35,516 bases of DNA from Candidatus Peribacteria bacterium. Lineage in GTDB: Bacteria; Patescibacteriota; Gracilibacteria; UBA1369; UBA12463. The first letter of the stretch is position 1, and every line of letters begins with the position of its first letter. The notes beneath the pieces were generated by a model. That model searched no databases. It saw only the letters and a program-made list of their open reading frames with translations, and was not told the origin of the DNA. Shown here in pieces: positions 1 through 7,414 of the stretch. The stretch is from contig CALQZC010000007.1 in the NCBI GenBank assembly GCA_943349045.1, positions 1 to 35,516 of the forward strand, in the 5' to 3' direction. Both the position numbers and the translations under genes were made by a program.

Positions 1-721
1 CTTCGTCAACTGCTTTGATGACTCCAGGGGTATACATAAGCTTGAAAACACTCTTTTCGCGAGCCACCACAAAAATAATCGCTCCGGTCTTCAGATCAAC
101 CCGTCTATACCCAAAAAGCTTCCGTGGCCCGATGAGATTTTTCGTCGACATCTTCGCATCACCGGTGAAGGTACTCAGTGCCAAATTTTTATCATTCGTC
201 AACTTTTCGATGGTGATCACTCCAGATTTTTCCTTCGCTCGAGTAAATGTCAGCAGTGTTGAGGTCTGGGCAACCTCCCAGTTTCCTCGTCGTCGAAACT
301 TCAGTCCAAGCGTCTTTTCTTCAAAATTTTCCCAAGCATCAGACACCTTCTCTGCATCACTCATGATCTGCTCCTGGATCAATCGAACACGCAAAACCTG
401 AATCAAATCTTTTCCACTCGAGGTCTGGGTAAGTCGCCCCTCAACCTCTACCGTTTTTTGAACATACTCATCGAGATTAGCTCCGAGACCAGCCAACAAA
501 ATAGTGCTTTGATCCGGTCGTGTCAAAAGGTGCGTCCCAGAACCAGGAACCGCGATGCTCCCAAGCGACGATATAATTCCGAGAACCTGTGACTCTTTGA
601 TCGGCTCTTCTTGAACGTCTCCGTGACCGGGGGCCTGATCATCTTTTTTACCTCCTTCAAAATAGACATATACCCCAATGGCTAACAAAAAAATAACAAC
701 AAACGGTAAAAAACGCTTCAT
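1..721 (-). CDS. Membrane-anchored protein of unknown function, 3' end cut by window edge
   Basis: The reading frame runs from an ATG at 721 off the left edge, giving 240 codons without a stop. The N-terminus (MKRFLPFVVIFLLAIGVYVY) is a basic stretch followed by one hydrophobic segment, so a signal anchor or signal peptide is expected. An acidic spacer (GGKKDDQAPGHGDVQEEP) follows, and the rest looks like a soluble extracytoplasmic domain rich in beta-type residues, with QVLRVRLIQEQIMSDAEKV near the middle. I do not recognise the family. The gene lies 6 bases upstream of ruvB's stop on the same strand, so it is the downstream member of a ruvB transcript. The PH-domain gene upstream may belong to the same unit. 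No Shine-Dalgarno sequence precedes the start. Confidence 0.75.
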   Translation of the reverse strand, partial: MKRFLPFVVIFLLAIGVYVYFEGGKKDDQAPGHGDVQEEPIKESQVLGIISSLGSIAVPGSGTHLLTRPDQSTILLAGLGANLDEYVQKTVEVEGRLTQTSSGKDLIQVLRVRLIQEQIMSDAEKVSDAWENFEEKTLGLKFRRRGNWEVAQTSTLLTFTRAKEKSGVITIEKLTNDKNLALSTFTGDAKMSTKNLIGPRKLFGYRRVDLKTGAIIFVVAREKSVFKLMYTPGVIKAVDE

Positions 722-727
722 AGGAGA

Positions 728-1780
728 TTAAGAAAAAAGTGATGAGGTGAAAGGAATACCGAGATGTTCATACGCATGCTTGGTCGCAATTCGGCCACGA
801 GATGTCCGCTCCAGAAATCCGAGCTGCAAGAGATAGGGCTCATAAATATCCTCAATAGTCTCCTGTTCTTCAAATAGAGCCGCGGATAAGGTATTGAGTC
901 CAACGGGCCCACCCTGGAATTTTTCAATAATAGTTTTCAGTAACTCAATATCAACTCGATCAAGTCCAAGTGGATCAACCCCAAGCGCCCGAAGCGTCTC
1001 CTCCACGATATCAACCGTGATATGAGTCGCGCCTTTGTGTGCTGCAAAATCCCGCACCCGTCGCAAAAGTCGATTTGCGACACGCGGCGTCTGTCTCGAC
1101 GACTTCGCAATCATCTCAGCCGCATCTTCACTGAGTTCACACTCCAGAATTTTCGAGGATCGATAGAGAATATCCTGAATCTCCTCAAACGAGTACAGCT
1201 CAAATTTATAAATATGTCCAAAACGCGATCGCAAAGGTGACGACAGCATATTCAACTTCGTCGTCGCCCCAATCAACGTAAACCTCGGCAAACTCAGTCG
1301 CATCGACCGTGCCGATGGACCCTTTCCAATCATGAGATCAAGACAGTAGTCTTCCATCGCCGTATAGAGAACCTCTTCAACGATAGGTCGCAACCGATGA
1401 ATTTCATCAATAAACAGGACCTCGAAGTCTTTCATGTTACTCAAGATCGAGGCAATATCTCCCTGCTTTTCAAGAGCGGGTCCAGAGGTAACTTTAATAC
1501 CCACCCCCATCTCTTTCGCCAGAATACTCGCAAGGGTCGTCTTTCCCAAACCTGGCGGGCCATACAGTAAAACATGCTCAAGTGGCTCACCACGGCTCTT
1601 TGCACCACTCATACCAATCGTAAGATTTTTCCGAATCAAGCTCTGCCCGATATACTCCTCGAGCATCTTTGGTCGAAGGATATTTTCAAACTGCTGAGCC
1701 TGTGGCGAGGCTTCGAGTGCAGGCGTCAAAACGGTATCGACCGCAGACGGTTCAGTGAACTGTTGATCACGCTTAATCAT
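728..1780 (-). CDS. ruvB: Holliday junction branch-migration ATPase RuvB
   Basis: RuvB is the hexameric AAA+ motor that drives branch migration of Holliday junctions together with RuvA and RuvC in recombinational repair. The protein is 350 aa, slightly longer than usual (about 335-345). It shows Walker A GPPGLGKT (residues 74-81), Walker B LFIDEIHR (122-129), sensor 1 GATTK and the arginine-finger stretch SPLRSRFG, followed by the C-terminal winged-helix domain. I chose the ATG at 1780. The frame is open to 1849, but that extension overlaps the upstream PH-domain gene and adds a non-RuvB leader. An extended -10 box (TGCTATACT, 1787-1795) lies only six bases upstream of this ATG, so the mRNA may be leaderless. 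ruvA and ruvC are not in the window. Confidence 0.97.
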   Translation of the reverse strand: MIKRDQQFTEPSAVDTVLTPALEASPQAQQFENILRPKMLEEYIGQSLIRKNLTIGMSGAKSRGEPLEHVLLYGPPGLGKTTLASILAKEMGVGIKVTSGPALEKQGDIASILSNMKDFEVLFIDEIHRLRPIVEEVLYTAMEDYCLDLMIGKGPSARSMRLSLPRFTLIGATTKLNMLSSPLRSRFGHIYKFELYSFEEIQDILYRSSKILECELSEDAAEMIAKSSRQTPRVANRLLRRVRDFAAHKGATHITVDIVEETLRALGVDPLGLDRVDIELLKTIIEKFQGGPVGLNTLSAALFEEQETIEDIYEPYLLQLGFLERTSRGRIATKHAYEHLGIPFTSSLFS

Positions 1781-1786
1781 GCGCCC

Positions 1787-1795
1787 AGTATAGCA
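1787..1795 (-). promoter_or_regulatory. Extended -10 promoter box for ruvB
   Basis: On the minus strand the sequence reads TGC-TATACT, an extended -10 element. Placing transcription start seven bases downstream puts it at or next to the A of the ruvB ATG (1780), which suggests a leaderless mRNA. No good -35 is visible, as is common for extended -10 promoters. Confidence 0.45.
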
Positions 1796-1799
1796 CCTT

Positions 1800-2273
1800 T
1801 TAAGCGACTGAAAAAATGAATCGCTTGATCTTATCCGGATTGGGTGCAAGGTCGAAGTGTACAGAAAGCTTGCTGGCAGATGTTTCTATCGTCAGCGTTC
1901 CGTAGTTAAGAAAGGGGATAAAGGCAAGAACACCCTTATCCTTAATCGTGATATCCTGAATATCTTTCAGCTCCGCATCATGCTCTTCTGTGACATTGAG
2001 TAACTTCCAGTTCACATGAATCACCCGATGGTTGGTGATGACAAGTCGATCCGCCCAGTAAATAAATGCCACATACAGAAAGACGAAAATAAAGAGCAGA
2101 GTAACAAGTGAAAAACCAATATAAAACTGCGCGGTCGTAAGGCCATTTTCCAATGCAAAGAGTATGAAATAAAACGGCGCGCTCGCGGCAAGAAGCTTGA
2201 GCATTTGGAGCGCAAACGGAAAATAGTGGTGTCGGTACGTCTGCTGAATGGTCTCGTGATCTCGGAGGTGCAT
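1800..2273 (-). CDS. Two-pass membrane protein with bacterial PH (YdbT/DUF304-like) domain
   Basis: The protein has 157 aa. Residues about 22-44 ([22 protein letters not shown]) and 51-75 ([22 protein letters not shown]) form two membrane segments. The C-terminal part begins [22 protein letters not shown] and continues with alternating beta strands ([18 protein letters not shown]). The 'D-x-L-x-I-T-N-x-R-V-I' pattern is typical of bacterial PH-like domains of the YdbT/DUF304 type. The function of such proteins is generally unknown; membrane stress roles have been proposed for relatives. The gene sits directly upstream of ruvB (19 bases) on the same strand and may be co-transcribed. tRNA-Arg lies divergently upstream. 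Confidence 0.8.
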   Translation of the reverse strand: MHLRDHETIQQTYRHHYFPFALQMLKLLAASAPFYFILFALENGLTTAQFYIGFSLVTLLFIFVFLYVAFIYWADRLVITNHRVIHVNWKLLNVTEEHDAELKDIQDITIKDKGVLAFIPFLNYGTLTIETSASKLSVHFDLAPNPDKIKRFIFSVA

Positions 2274-2328
2274 GATGAATTACTAGCATATTTCTAGAAA
2301 GTTTCCTAATATACGCGAGTCATAATGC

Positions 2329-2403
2329 GCTCTCATAGCTCAATGGATAGAGCAACGCCCTTCTAAGGCGAAGATGAAGGTTCGATTCCTTCTGAGAGCA
2401 CCA
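2329..2403 (+). tRNA. tRNA-Arg (anticodon TCT), CCA encoded
   Basis: A full cloverleaf can be drawn. The acceptor stem GCTCTCA/TGAGAGC has seven perfect pairs. The D arm is GCTC...GAGC. The anticodon loop CTTCTAA has TCT at the anticodon position and reads AGA. The T arm is GAAGG-TTCGATT-CCTTC, followed by discriminator A and a genomically encoded CCA (2401-2403). The first pair of the anticodon stem is A-A, so that stem has four good pairs. A hairpin and a conserved 19-base element follow directly (2406-2450), an arrangement repeated at the tRNA-Leu gene. Confidence 0.96.
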
Positions 2404-2405
2404 TA

Positions 2406-2450
2406 TACACGAGTGCGTAGCACGAGTGTACTGACCCCGTCCCCGCATTT
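2406..2450. repeat. Post-tRNA hairpin plus 19-base element, copy 1
   Basis: Immediately after the tRNA-Arg CCA lies a hairpin (2406-2430, TACAC-GA-GTGC-gta-GCAC-GA-GTGTA) interrupted by a tandem G-A mismatch. Next to it is a 19-base block that reads AAATGCGGGGACGGGGTCA on the minus strand (2432-2450). The same layout, with 16 of 19 bases conserved and a different 10-bp hairpin, lies directly after tRNA-Leu at 19418-19459. Conserved block plus variable hairpin resembles REP-type elements mobilised by Y1 transposases; that link is inference. The last bases overlap the stop codon of the M23-SLH gene. Confidence 0.6.
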
Positions 2451-4434
2451 AGGTATTCCCCAACCCAGCCGTATAACTGCTCGATCCCGTCTTGACGACG
2501 AGCATCAGACGATAGATGATCTCAGCAACCTCAGCGCGGGTAATCTCCTCATCCGGTTTGAATCCATCGGTCGCACGTGGAAGAATATTTTTCTGTTTGC
2601 CGAACTGGGCGAAAACCGCATACCAGTCATCCTTGGCGACATCTGGATACGGTGATTCGTTGACCGCAGGATCGATAGAAACCGGAGTCGCGAGGAGAAG
2701 AATCTTCAGAAACTCAGCGCGCGTGACATTCTGATTTGGCTTGAAAAATCCACCAATATATCCCTGGGTAATTCCGTTAAGCTGCGCGGTTGCAATGTAA
2801 GGAATATACCAGGCATTTGGATCAATATCCTGGTAACTCAGAGCACCCTGGAGGGGAAGAAGTGGTCGATTGGCCGAGACGAGCGCAACCTTCAAAACTT
2901 CCGTTCGAGAGATAACTTGGTCAGGCTTGAAAGATCCATCCTGATATCCGGAAAAGATACTCTTATCCTTCAGGTACTTGATCGCATCATAGAAGTTGGC
3001 AGAGCCACCCACATCTGCAAAGAGCGATGGGCGATTATTGGCAACCTGCGGAGTAACAACCGGTGGTGCGACGATGACAGGAGCTGGATTCACAATAGTA
3101 AATGATGCAGACTTCGTCTGAACGCCGTTATACAGAACGGTAAGTTGACCCTCTCCTACCTTTGGCGTTTGGACAATGATATCTATCTGTCCGCTAGAAA
3201 GATCACTACTATTGATATCTGACTTTGAGATGATACCTACATCTCCACTCAAGAGAAGGAGAGCGGCATTCGTAAGTGCGGTCGCCGTATTACCCTGTTC
3301 ATCCTTCGCCATAACGGTAATCCGAATCTCTTCGCCAAGCTGATAGCTCGACTTCTGAGTGAAGGTGAAGTTCACAATTTTTGCAGGTGTAGGTGTAACG
3401 ACAGGCACCGGAGTTGGTGCTACCACAGGAGGCTCTACGACTGGCGCAGGCGGTGGAGCCACGACAGGAGCGACAGGTGGTGGTTCACTCGGAGCTACCG
3501 GAGCGCCCGTCAAATATTTCTGAACAAACATCATTGGATTGATCGTATATTGGAGCGACTTCTCTTTTCCAAGTCCGGCGTTGATAGCTCCAACGAAGTC
3601 GAGACCTGCGGTGGTCTGCTCCTGGAAGGTAAATGGCCAGAATGGATGCCAAGGAGCCTCGACACGGTCGATCTGGAAATGAACGTGTGGCGTTGTCGCA
3701 AAACCAGTTTCGCCAGAAAGTGCGACATGCTGACCGCGCAGTACGACATCACCCTCGGAAATCAGAACCGTTCCAAGGTGACTATAGGATGAGAAATAGG
3801 TGGTCTTCACGGATGGATTCTCAAATGAAGGAACGTCGGTATGCTGAATCACCAGGTGTTTCCCAAAACCACTCGTCGCGTTACTGATCTTGGTAACGAC
3901 CCCATTTGCAATCGCACGAACCGGAGTATTTCGTGGAATCTTGATATCAACCGCGAGGTGACTTCCATCCATCTCTTTTCCATTCAGTCGGTAGCTGCCC
4001 ATATACGGAACCGAGTAGGTGATCTTCTGATTTCGGATCGCATCATCTGCGGAGTTTCCCCACTTCAGTGTGTCGATGGTTCGTTCGAGATTTGCGGCAT
4101 TATAGACCGGCGCCTCGATAAGTTTCTCAGATGGAATCTGTTCGTAATTATATTTATACTCTTCGCTTTTTAACTTTACCCAGTTCGGTGCCTTCTCAAT
4201 AGGAGAGACCGTTCCATCAAACGCAGGTGCCTGCTTCGTTGGCAGAACACTGACGGTGAGATTCAATCCATTCTGATGAAGGGCAAGAACCGACGCAATC
4301 ATAAGGAGTGAAAGTCCAGCCCACGCTGCCTTGTGACGACGTGACCGTCGAGACTCCATCTGATGGATAGGGCTTTGAATGATGAGATCGGAACCATCTC
4401 CTCCTGCTAAAGAACTGTTGGGTGTGTCAGACAT
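2449..4434 (-). CDS. Membrane-anchored M23 (LytM) metallopeptidase with Ig-like and three SLH domains
   Basis: This 661-aa protein probably cuts peptidoglycan cross-bridges at the cell surface. Residues 1-35 are cytoplasmic and basic at the end (ESRRSRRHK), followed by one membrane segment (about 37-53). The M23 domain spans about 140-265 with the zinc motif HLAVD (H159, D163), YSHLG (H219) and HVH (H250, H252), so all expected catalytic and ligand residues are present. A proline-rich linker (about 310-355) leads to an Ig-like domain (about 357-450). Three SLH repeats close the protein (FADVGG..., YQDIDPNAWY..., YPDVAKDDWY...), each carrying a GYxxGxFKPxxxxTRAE-like core. SLH domains normally hold proteins to wall polymers or an S-layer, so the enzyme is tied to both membrane and wall. 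The gene is divergent from tsaE with overlapping promoters. Confidence 0.93.
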   Translation of the reverse strand: MSDTPNSSLAGGDGSDLIIQSPIHQMESRRSRRHKAAWAGLSLLMIASVLALHQNGLNLTVSVLPTKQAPAFDGTVSPIEKAPNWVKLKSEEYKYNYEQIPSEKLIEAPVYNAANLERTIDTLKWGNSADDAIRNQKITYSVPYMGSYRLNGKEMDGSHLAVDIKIPRNTPVRAIANGVVTKISNATSGFGKHLVIQHTDVPSFENPSVKTTYFSSYSHLGTVLISEGDVVLRGQHVALSGETGFATTPHVHFQIDRVEAPWHPFWPFTFQEQTTAGLDFVGAINAGLGKEKSLQYTINPMMFVQKYLTGAPVAPSEPPPVAPVVAPPPAPVVEPPVVAPTPVPVVTPTPAKIVNFTFTQKSSYQLGEEIRITVMAKDEQGNTATALTNAALLLLSGDVGIISKSDINSSDLSSGQIDIIVQTPKVGEGQLTVLYNGVQTKSASFTIVNPAPVIVAPPVVTPQVANNRPSLFADVGGSANFYDAIKYLKDKSIFSGYQDGSFKPDQVISRTEVLKVALVSANRPLLPLQGALSYQDIDPNAWYIPYIATAQLNGITQGYIGGFFKPNQNVTRAEFLKILLLATPVSIDPAVNESPYPDVAKDDWYAVFAQFGKQKNILPRATDGFKPDEEITRAEVAEIIYRLMLVVKTGSSSYTAGLGNT

Positions 4435-4441
4435 TTGGTTT

Positions 4442-4469
4442 TTGTTGATATGTATCGTATTATTATAGC
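4442..4469 (+). promoter_or_regulatory. Candidate tsaE promoter
   Basis: TTGTTG (4442-4447), a 16-base spacer and TATAGC (4464-4469) lie 21 bases ahead of the tsaE ATG. The -10 overlaps the -10 of the opposite-strand M23-SLH promoter, so the two cannot easily be bound by polymerase at once. Confidence 0.4.
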
Positions 4470-4490
4470 AGCTTTAGTGAAAAAACTCAA
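4462..4490 (-). promoter_or_regulatory. Promoter of the M23-SLH gene
   Basis: On the minus strand TTGAGT (4485-4490), a 17-base spacer and a perfect TATAAT (4462-4467) preceded by TGC (extended -10). Predicted start near 4455 leaves a leader of about 21 bases. The -35 touches the tsaE start codon at 4491. Confidence 0.65.
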
Positions 4491-4943
4491 ATGCCACCAC
4501 GAACTTCAAGACATACCACGAAATCAAGCCAGGAAACGCAAAAAATAGCTTCAGATCTCCTTAAAAAATTAAAACACAAAGGAGTAATATGTCTGTATGG
4601 AGGACTCGGGGCTGGGAAAACCACCTTCACCAAAGGCCTTTCCGACTCGCTGGGCATCTCGGAAATGAGGATCAAGAGTCCTACCTTTACCTATATTCGC
4701 GAGTACGAAACACCATCGCACAAAATTTTTCACGTCGACTTCTATCGCCTCGAAGGAAAAGAACACGCCGCAGTCGCCATGCTCGAAGAGATGACTGAAC
4801 GCGAACCAGATCTCATCATCATCGAGTGGGCCGAGCACCTCGGAAAACACCTTCCAGAAAAACGCACCGATGTTCACATCCATCGAAAGAGTGATGAACA
4901 TCGAGATATTCACATTCAACATCATGGACTGGAGTCACATTAA
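4491..4943 (+). CDS. tsaE: tRNA threonylcarbamoyladenosine biosynthesis ATPase TsaE
   Basis: TsaE is the P-loop ATPase that partners TsaB and TsaD in making the t6A37 modification of ANN-decoding tRNAs. The 150-aa protein has Walker A GGLGAGKTT (residues 37-45), the family signature SPTFTYIREY, HVDFYRLEG and a late IIIEWAE segment with the conserved W-A-E. Length matches the family (about 140-160). The ATG at 4491 is the natural start, with no Shine-Dalgarno sequence before it. The downstream HD-domain gene overlaps its end by 20 bases in another frame, so the two are translationally coupled. tsaB, tsaC and tsaD are not in the window. Confidence 0.95.
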   Translation: MPPRTSRHTTKSSQETQKIASDLLKKLKHKGVICLYGGLGAGKTTFTKGLSDSLGISEMRIKSPTFTYIREYETPSHKIFHVDFYRLEGKEHAAVAMLEEMTEREPDLIIIEWAEHLGKHLPEKRTDVHIHRKSDEHRDIHIQHHGLESH

Positions 4944-5520
4944 TCAGCTCTACAAACAGTGCCACACCCCACGCCATGTGCAAAAGCATATGGAAAAAGT
5001 TGCCGAAGTCGCCACCCTGCTCGCGGCTCAAATCGACACGAAGGGACATAAAGTCGATATGATATTTGTCGAACACCTCGCACTCGTCCATGACCTGATG
5101 AAGGCCATTGCATTTCGAACCTACGACCCACGCTCATTCCAAAAAAAACCGACGAAGGCAGACATCGCCTACTGGATAGAGATGAAAAAAAAATACCGGG
5201 GGAATGATATCGAGGCGACATCGGACATGCTGAAAAAAATGCGGTTCAAGAAACTCGCCGCCGCCGTCCTCTCGCAGCAGTTCGACGCCGTTATTTCGAA
5301 GGCCTATCCACTGAAAACCTTGGAAGAAAAAATAGTCTTCTACGCTGATAAGAGGGTCGCGCACACAGAAATTGTTCCGCTATCTATCCGTCTGAAAGAG
5401 GGTCACCTCCGGTACAACGCCGGTGTAAAAAAACCAAAATCTGATCGACTCAAAAAAATCGAGCTTGCGATTCACATGCTCGAGGAAGAGATCTGGACTC
5501 TGGGTGACATGAGTTATTAG
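4924..5520 (+). CDS. HD-domain phosphohydrolase family protein
   Basis: This protein of 198 aa carries an HD-type metal site: H14/H18/H22 in CHTPRHVQKHM and the H56-D57 pair in LALVHDLMKA, followed by a helix-rich region and YADKRVAHTEIVPLSIRL. HD proteins hydrolyse phosphate esters of nucleotides or related compounds; the substrate here is unknown. I chose the ATG at 4924 (MDWSHINQLYKQ) because the family begins shortly before the first histidine. An earlier in-frame ATG at 4870 would lie deep inside tsaE. The 20-base overlap with tsaE suggests translational coupling and possibly a shared link to tRNA or nucleotide metabolism. It ends four bases before the stop of the convergent 3D-domain gene. 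Confidence 0.82.
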   Translation: MDWSHINQLYKQCHTPRHVQKHMEKVAEVATLLAAQIDTKGHKVDMIFVEHLALVHDLMKAIAFRTYDPRSFQKKPTKADIAYWIEMKKKYRGNDIEATSDMLKKMRFKKLAAAVLSQQFDAVISKAYPLKTLEEKIVFYADKRVAHTEIVPLSIRLKEGHLRYNAGVKKPKSDRLKKIELAIHMLEEEIWTLGDMSY

Positions 5521-5524
5521 AAAC

Positions 5525-7243
5525 CTACGACGCCTGACTGAACGCATTGATAAACGCTCGTGTCTTCGGACCGATAGTTCCGGCACCCATTTCACTCTCA
5601 GAAGCGATAATTCGATTGGCCTTCTGGAAAGTAATCAGCGCCTTTCGGCTCTCGTCGGTCATAGTACCTGTGACGTGCTGAGTCTGGAGGAATCCCTTTG
5701 CTTGGAGAAATTTTTGAACCTTCAGAAGTTCAGTATCCAGCGACTCCGAAGGAGCAGTCGCATTGGCAATCATAGGAGCTGTTGATCTTCCATTTTTCAG
5801 CGCGATGGTTTTGATGGTGTGAAATCGTGATGCAATAATCGCATTCATTCGCTCGCGGGTACTCGACTCAAAGGTCGTAGCACCGCTGTCGGACTCGACC
5901 GTCGCGAGCCCCTGAGATTGTTTGAATTTGAAAACAGCGTGGGCGGTTGCAGGACCATAGAAGCCAGTTGGATCGATACGCAAGTAGTTGAGCTTCATGA
6001 GCTCCTGCTGGAGCTGTCGAACAGCAATACCGGTGCTGTTGAGTGCGAGATCTTGAACGAGATATGAGGGAACATCCACGATCACGACCGCACGTGAGTC
6101 GCCAATCGATGCCATATATTTCGTCTCAAGCGCCGCCTTGGTTCGTAGGCCGAAGTATCCAGCACCTCGCTCATTATCAGTTTTGACGACACGCTGCTCC
6201 TTTTGAAATTGAAGAAGTGCTGCCTCAGTCTGTTCATCGAACGTTCCGGTGATTCCGACATCATATCCCAGAGATCGGAGAATATGCTGAAGCTTCAAGA
6301 CATCCTCACCTCGCTCACCACGTCCAGCCTGTCGAACGGGGAGTCGTGCCTTTCGTCGTTCATGAACAGCCTTCTCGAGAGCCACTCGAGTTGCAGGACC
6401 CGTGTGTCCGGCTCCAAGTTCGAGACCGCTATCAAAGAGATTCTGTGCCTTCTGAAATGCATACACAGCCTCCTTGGTTTCATCTCCATAGAAACCATCG
6501 ATGGCACTCTTATAATAATCAAGGAAACTGAGTGCCTGCTGAACCTTCACGACCGACTCGCCACTACTCATGTACCAGACATCCTCTGGAAACATTGGTG
6601 GCTTCACCACAACAGGAACCACGTTCTTCTGTGAAGGTGGACGTGAAACCGAGGAGGCAATTCGTTCGCTCTCATCATAGTTACTGAGTTGAATATCCTC
6701 GCGGATAGAGGCGTCGACACCATAAATAGTGACCTTCACCGTTCGTCGTCCCCAGCCCAAGGCCCGTCGAAGACCCTTGTCCCCGAAGCCCATCCAGATA
6801 TCGAGACGATCATGTCGACCATTCTGCGCGGAAGAGACGATCGCTCCACCACGGTCATGGACGGCTACCGTTCCAACACCAGGAATCATTAACTTCGTTC
6901 CAAACGCATAGGTCTTTGGTGCGGCAACCATACCCGGGTAGACCGGCGTACCATCAGCCCCATTCGTACCGCGTCCATTGAGTCGAATATCAGACTCATA
7001 GCTTCCCGTCACGTACTTCTCTTGATTCGGTAAGGGAGAATAATAGGCAGTGATATCGAGAATTTTTTCCTGTGGAAACTGAGGTGCAGCCGGCACCGTC
7101 ACGGGAATTGAAGTTTCAACCTTCACCTCTGGAACCGTCTCGGCCTCCTGCGCAAAAGCAACGAGTCCATTGAAAGAGATAGCCAGGATGAAACTGACAA
7201 TAAGGAGATGGGCACCCGGAGTATATAGAGGACGATTCGCCAT
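5525..7243 (-). CDS. Secreted 3D-domain protein with four peptidoglycan-binding repeats
   Basis: The 572-aa protein starts with a signal peptide (hydrophobic VSFILAISFNGLVAFA, likely cleavage after AFA near residue 31). A 3D domain follows (about 62-175): LDITAYYSP, a GTKLMIPGVG strand, AVHDRGGAI and HDRLDIWMG carry the conserved aspartates seen in lytic transglycosylase-like double-psi barrels (RlpA/MltA/YuiC relatives). Four PG_binding_1-type repeats come after it, each with a 'VxxLQxxLxxLxY...dGxyGxxTxxAvxxFQ' pattern (start near 227, 320, 410, 500). The likely role is wall remodelling. The linker between the first two repeats holds RLPVRQAG (residues 300-307), which looks like an in-frame repeat insertion. 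An extended -10 promoter lies at 7278-7291. Confidence 0.9.
   Translation of the reverse strand: MANRPLYTPGAHLLIVSFILAISFNGLVAFAQEAETVPEVKVETSIPVTVPAAPQFPQEKILDITAYYSPLPNQEKYVTGSYESDIRLNGRGTNGADGTPVYPGMVAAPKTYAFGTKLMIPGVGTVAVHDRGGAIVSSAQNGRHDRLDIWMGFGDKGLRRALGWGRRTVKVTIYGVDASIREDIQLSNYDESERIASSVSRPPSQKNVVPVVVKPPMFPEDVWYMSSGESVVKVQQALSFLDYYKSAIDGFYGDETKEAVYAFQKAQNLFDSGLELGAGHTGPATRVALEKAVHERRKARLPVRQAGRGERGEDVLKLQHILRSLGYDVGITGTFDEQTEAALLQFQKEQRVVKTDNERGAGYFGLRTKAALETKYMASIGDSRAVVIVDVPSYLVQDLALNSTGIAVRQLQQELMKLNYLRIDPTGFYGPATAHAVFKFKQSQGLATVESDSGATTFESSTRERMNAIIASRFHTIKTIALKNGRSTAPMIANATAPSESLDTELLKVQKFLQAKGFLQTQHVTGTMTDESRKALITFQKANRIIASESEMGAGTIGPKTRAFINAFSQAS
6323..6346. repeat. Possible dispersed-repeat insertion inside the 3D-domain gene
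   Basis: The minus strand encodes RLPVRQAG here, in the linker between peptidoglycan-binding repeats 1 and 2. From general knowledge, short repeats containing AGCCTGTCGAACGG (present on the plus strand) recur in many uncultured bacterial genomes and translate to LPVRQAG-like peptides. Only one copy is visible in this window, so the assignment is tentative. Confidence 0.35.
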
Positions 7244-7277
7244 ACGGATATGTGTCTTTATTTTTTGTGTTCTCTCA

Positions 7278-7291
7278 AGTATATCACAAAA
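7278..7291 (-). promoter_or_regulatory. Extended -10 promoter of the 3D-domain gene
   Basis: The minus strand reads TTTTGTGATATACT, an extended -10 (TGA-TATACT). Predicted start near 7271 leaves a leader of about 28 bases. The same 14-base pattern occurs at 10003-10016 and 21223-21236. No clear -35. Confidence 0.5.
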
Positions 7292-7414
7292 ACAGACAGG
7301 GCTGGTTATATACCATTGCCATATTATTGGAAAGTTCCAGAACTTAAAAAATTAAAGCTAAGTAAAGCTAATAACTTAGAGTGGCAGATTCCAAAAAATA
7401 GTTCAAAATAGGCT

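Noticed and set aside
1781-1849. Longer RuvB start at 1849
   Set aside because: It would overlap the PH-domain gene and adds residues absent from RuvB. The promoter box at 1787-1795 lies inside it.
3841-4173. 110-aa plus-strand frame inside the M23-SLH gene
   Set aside because: It is antisense to a gene with clear domains and has no recognisable motif, promoter or codon signature of its own.
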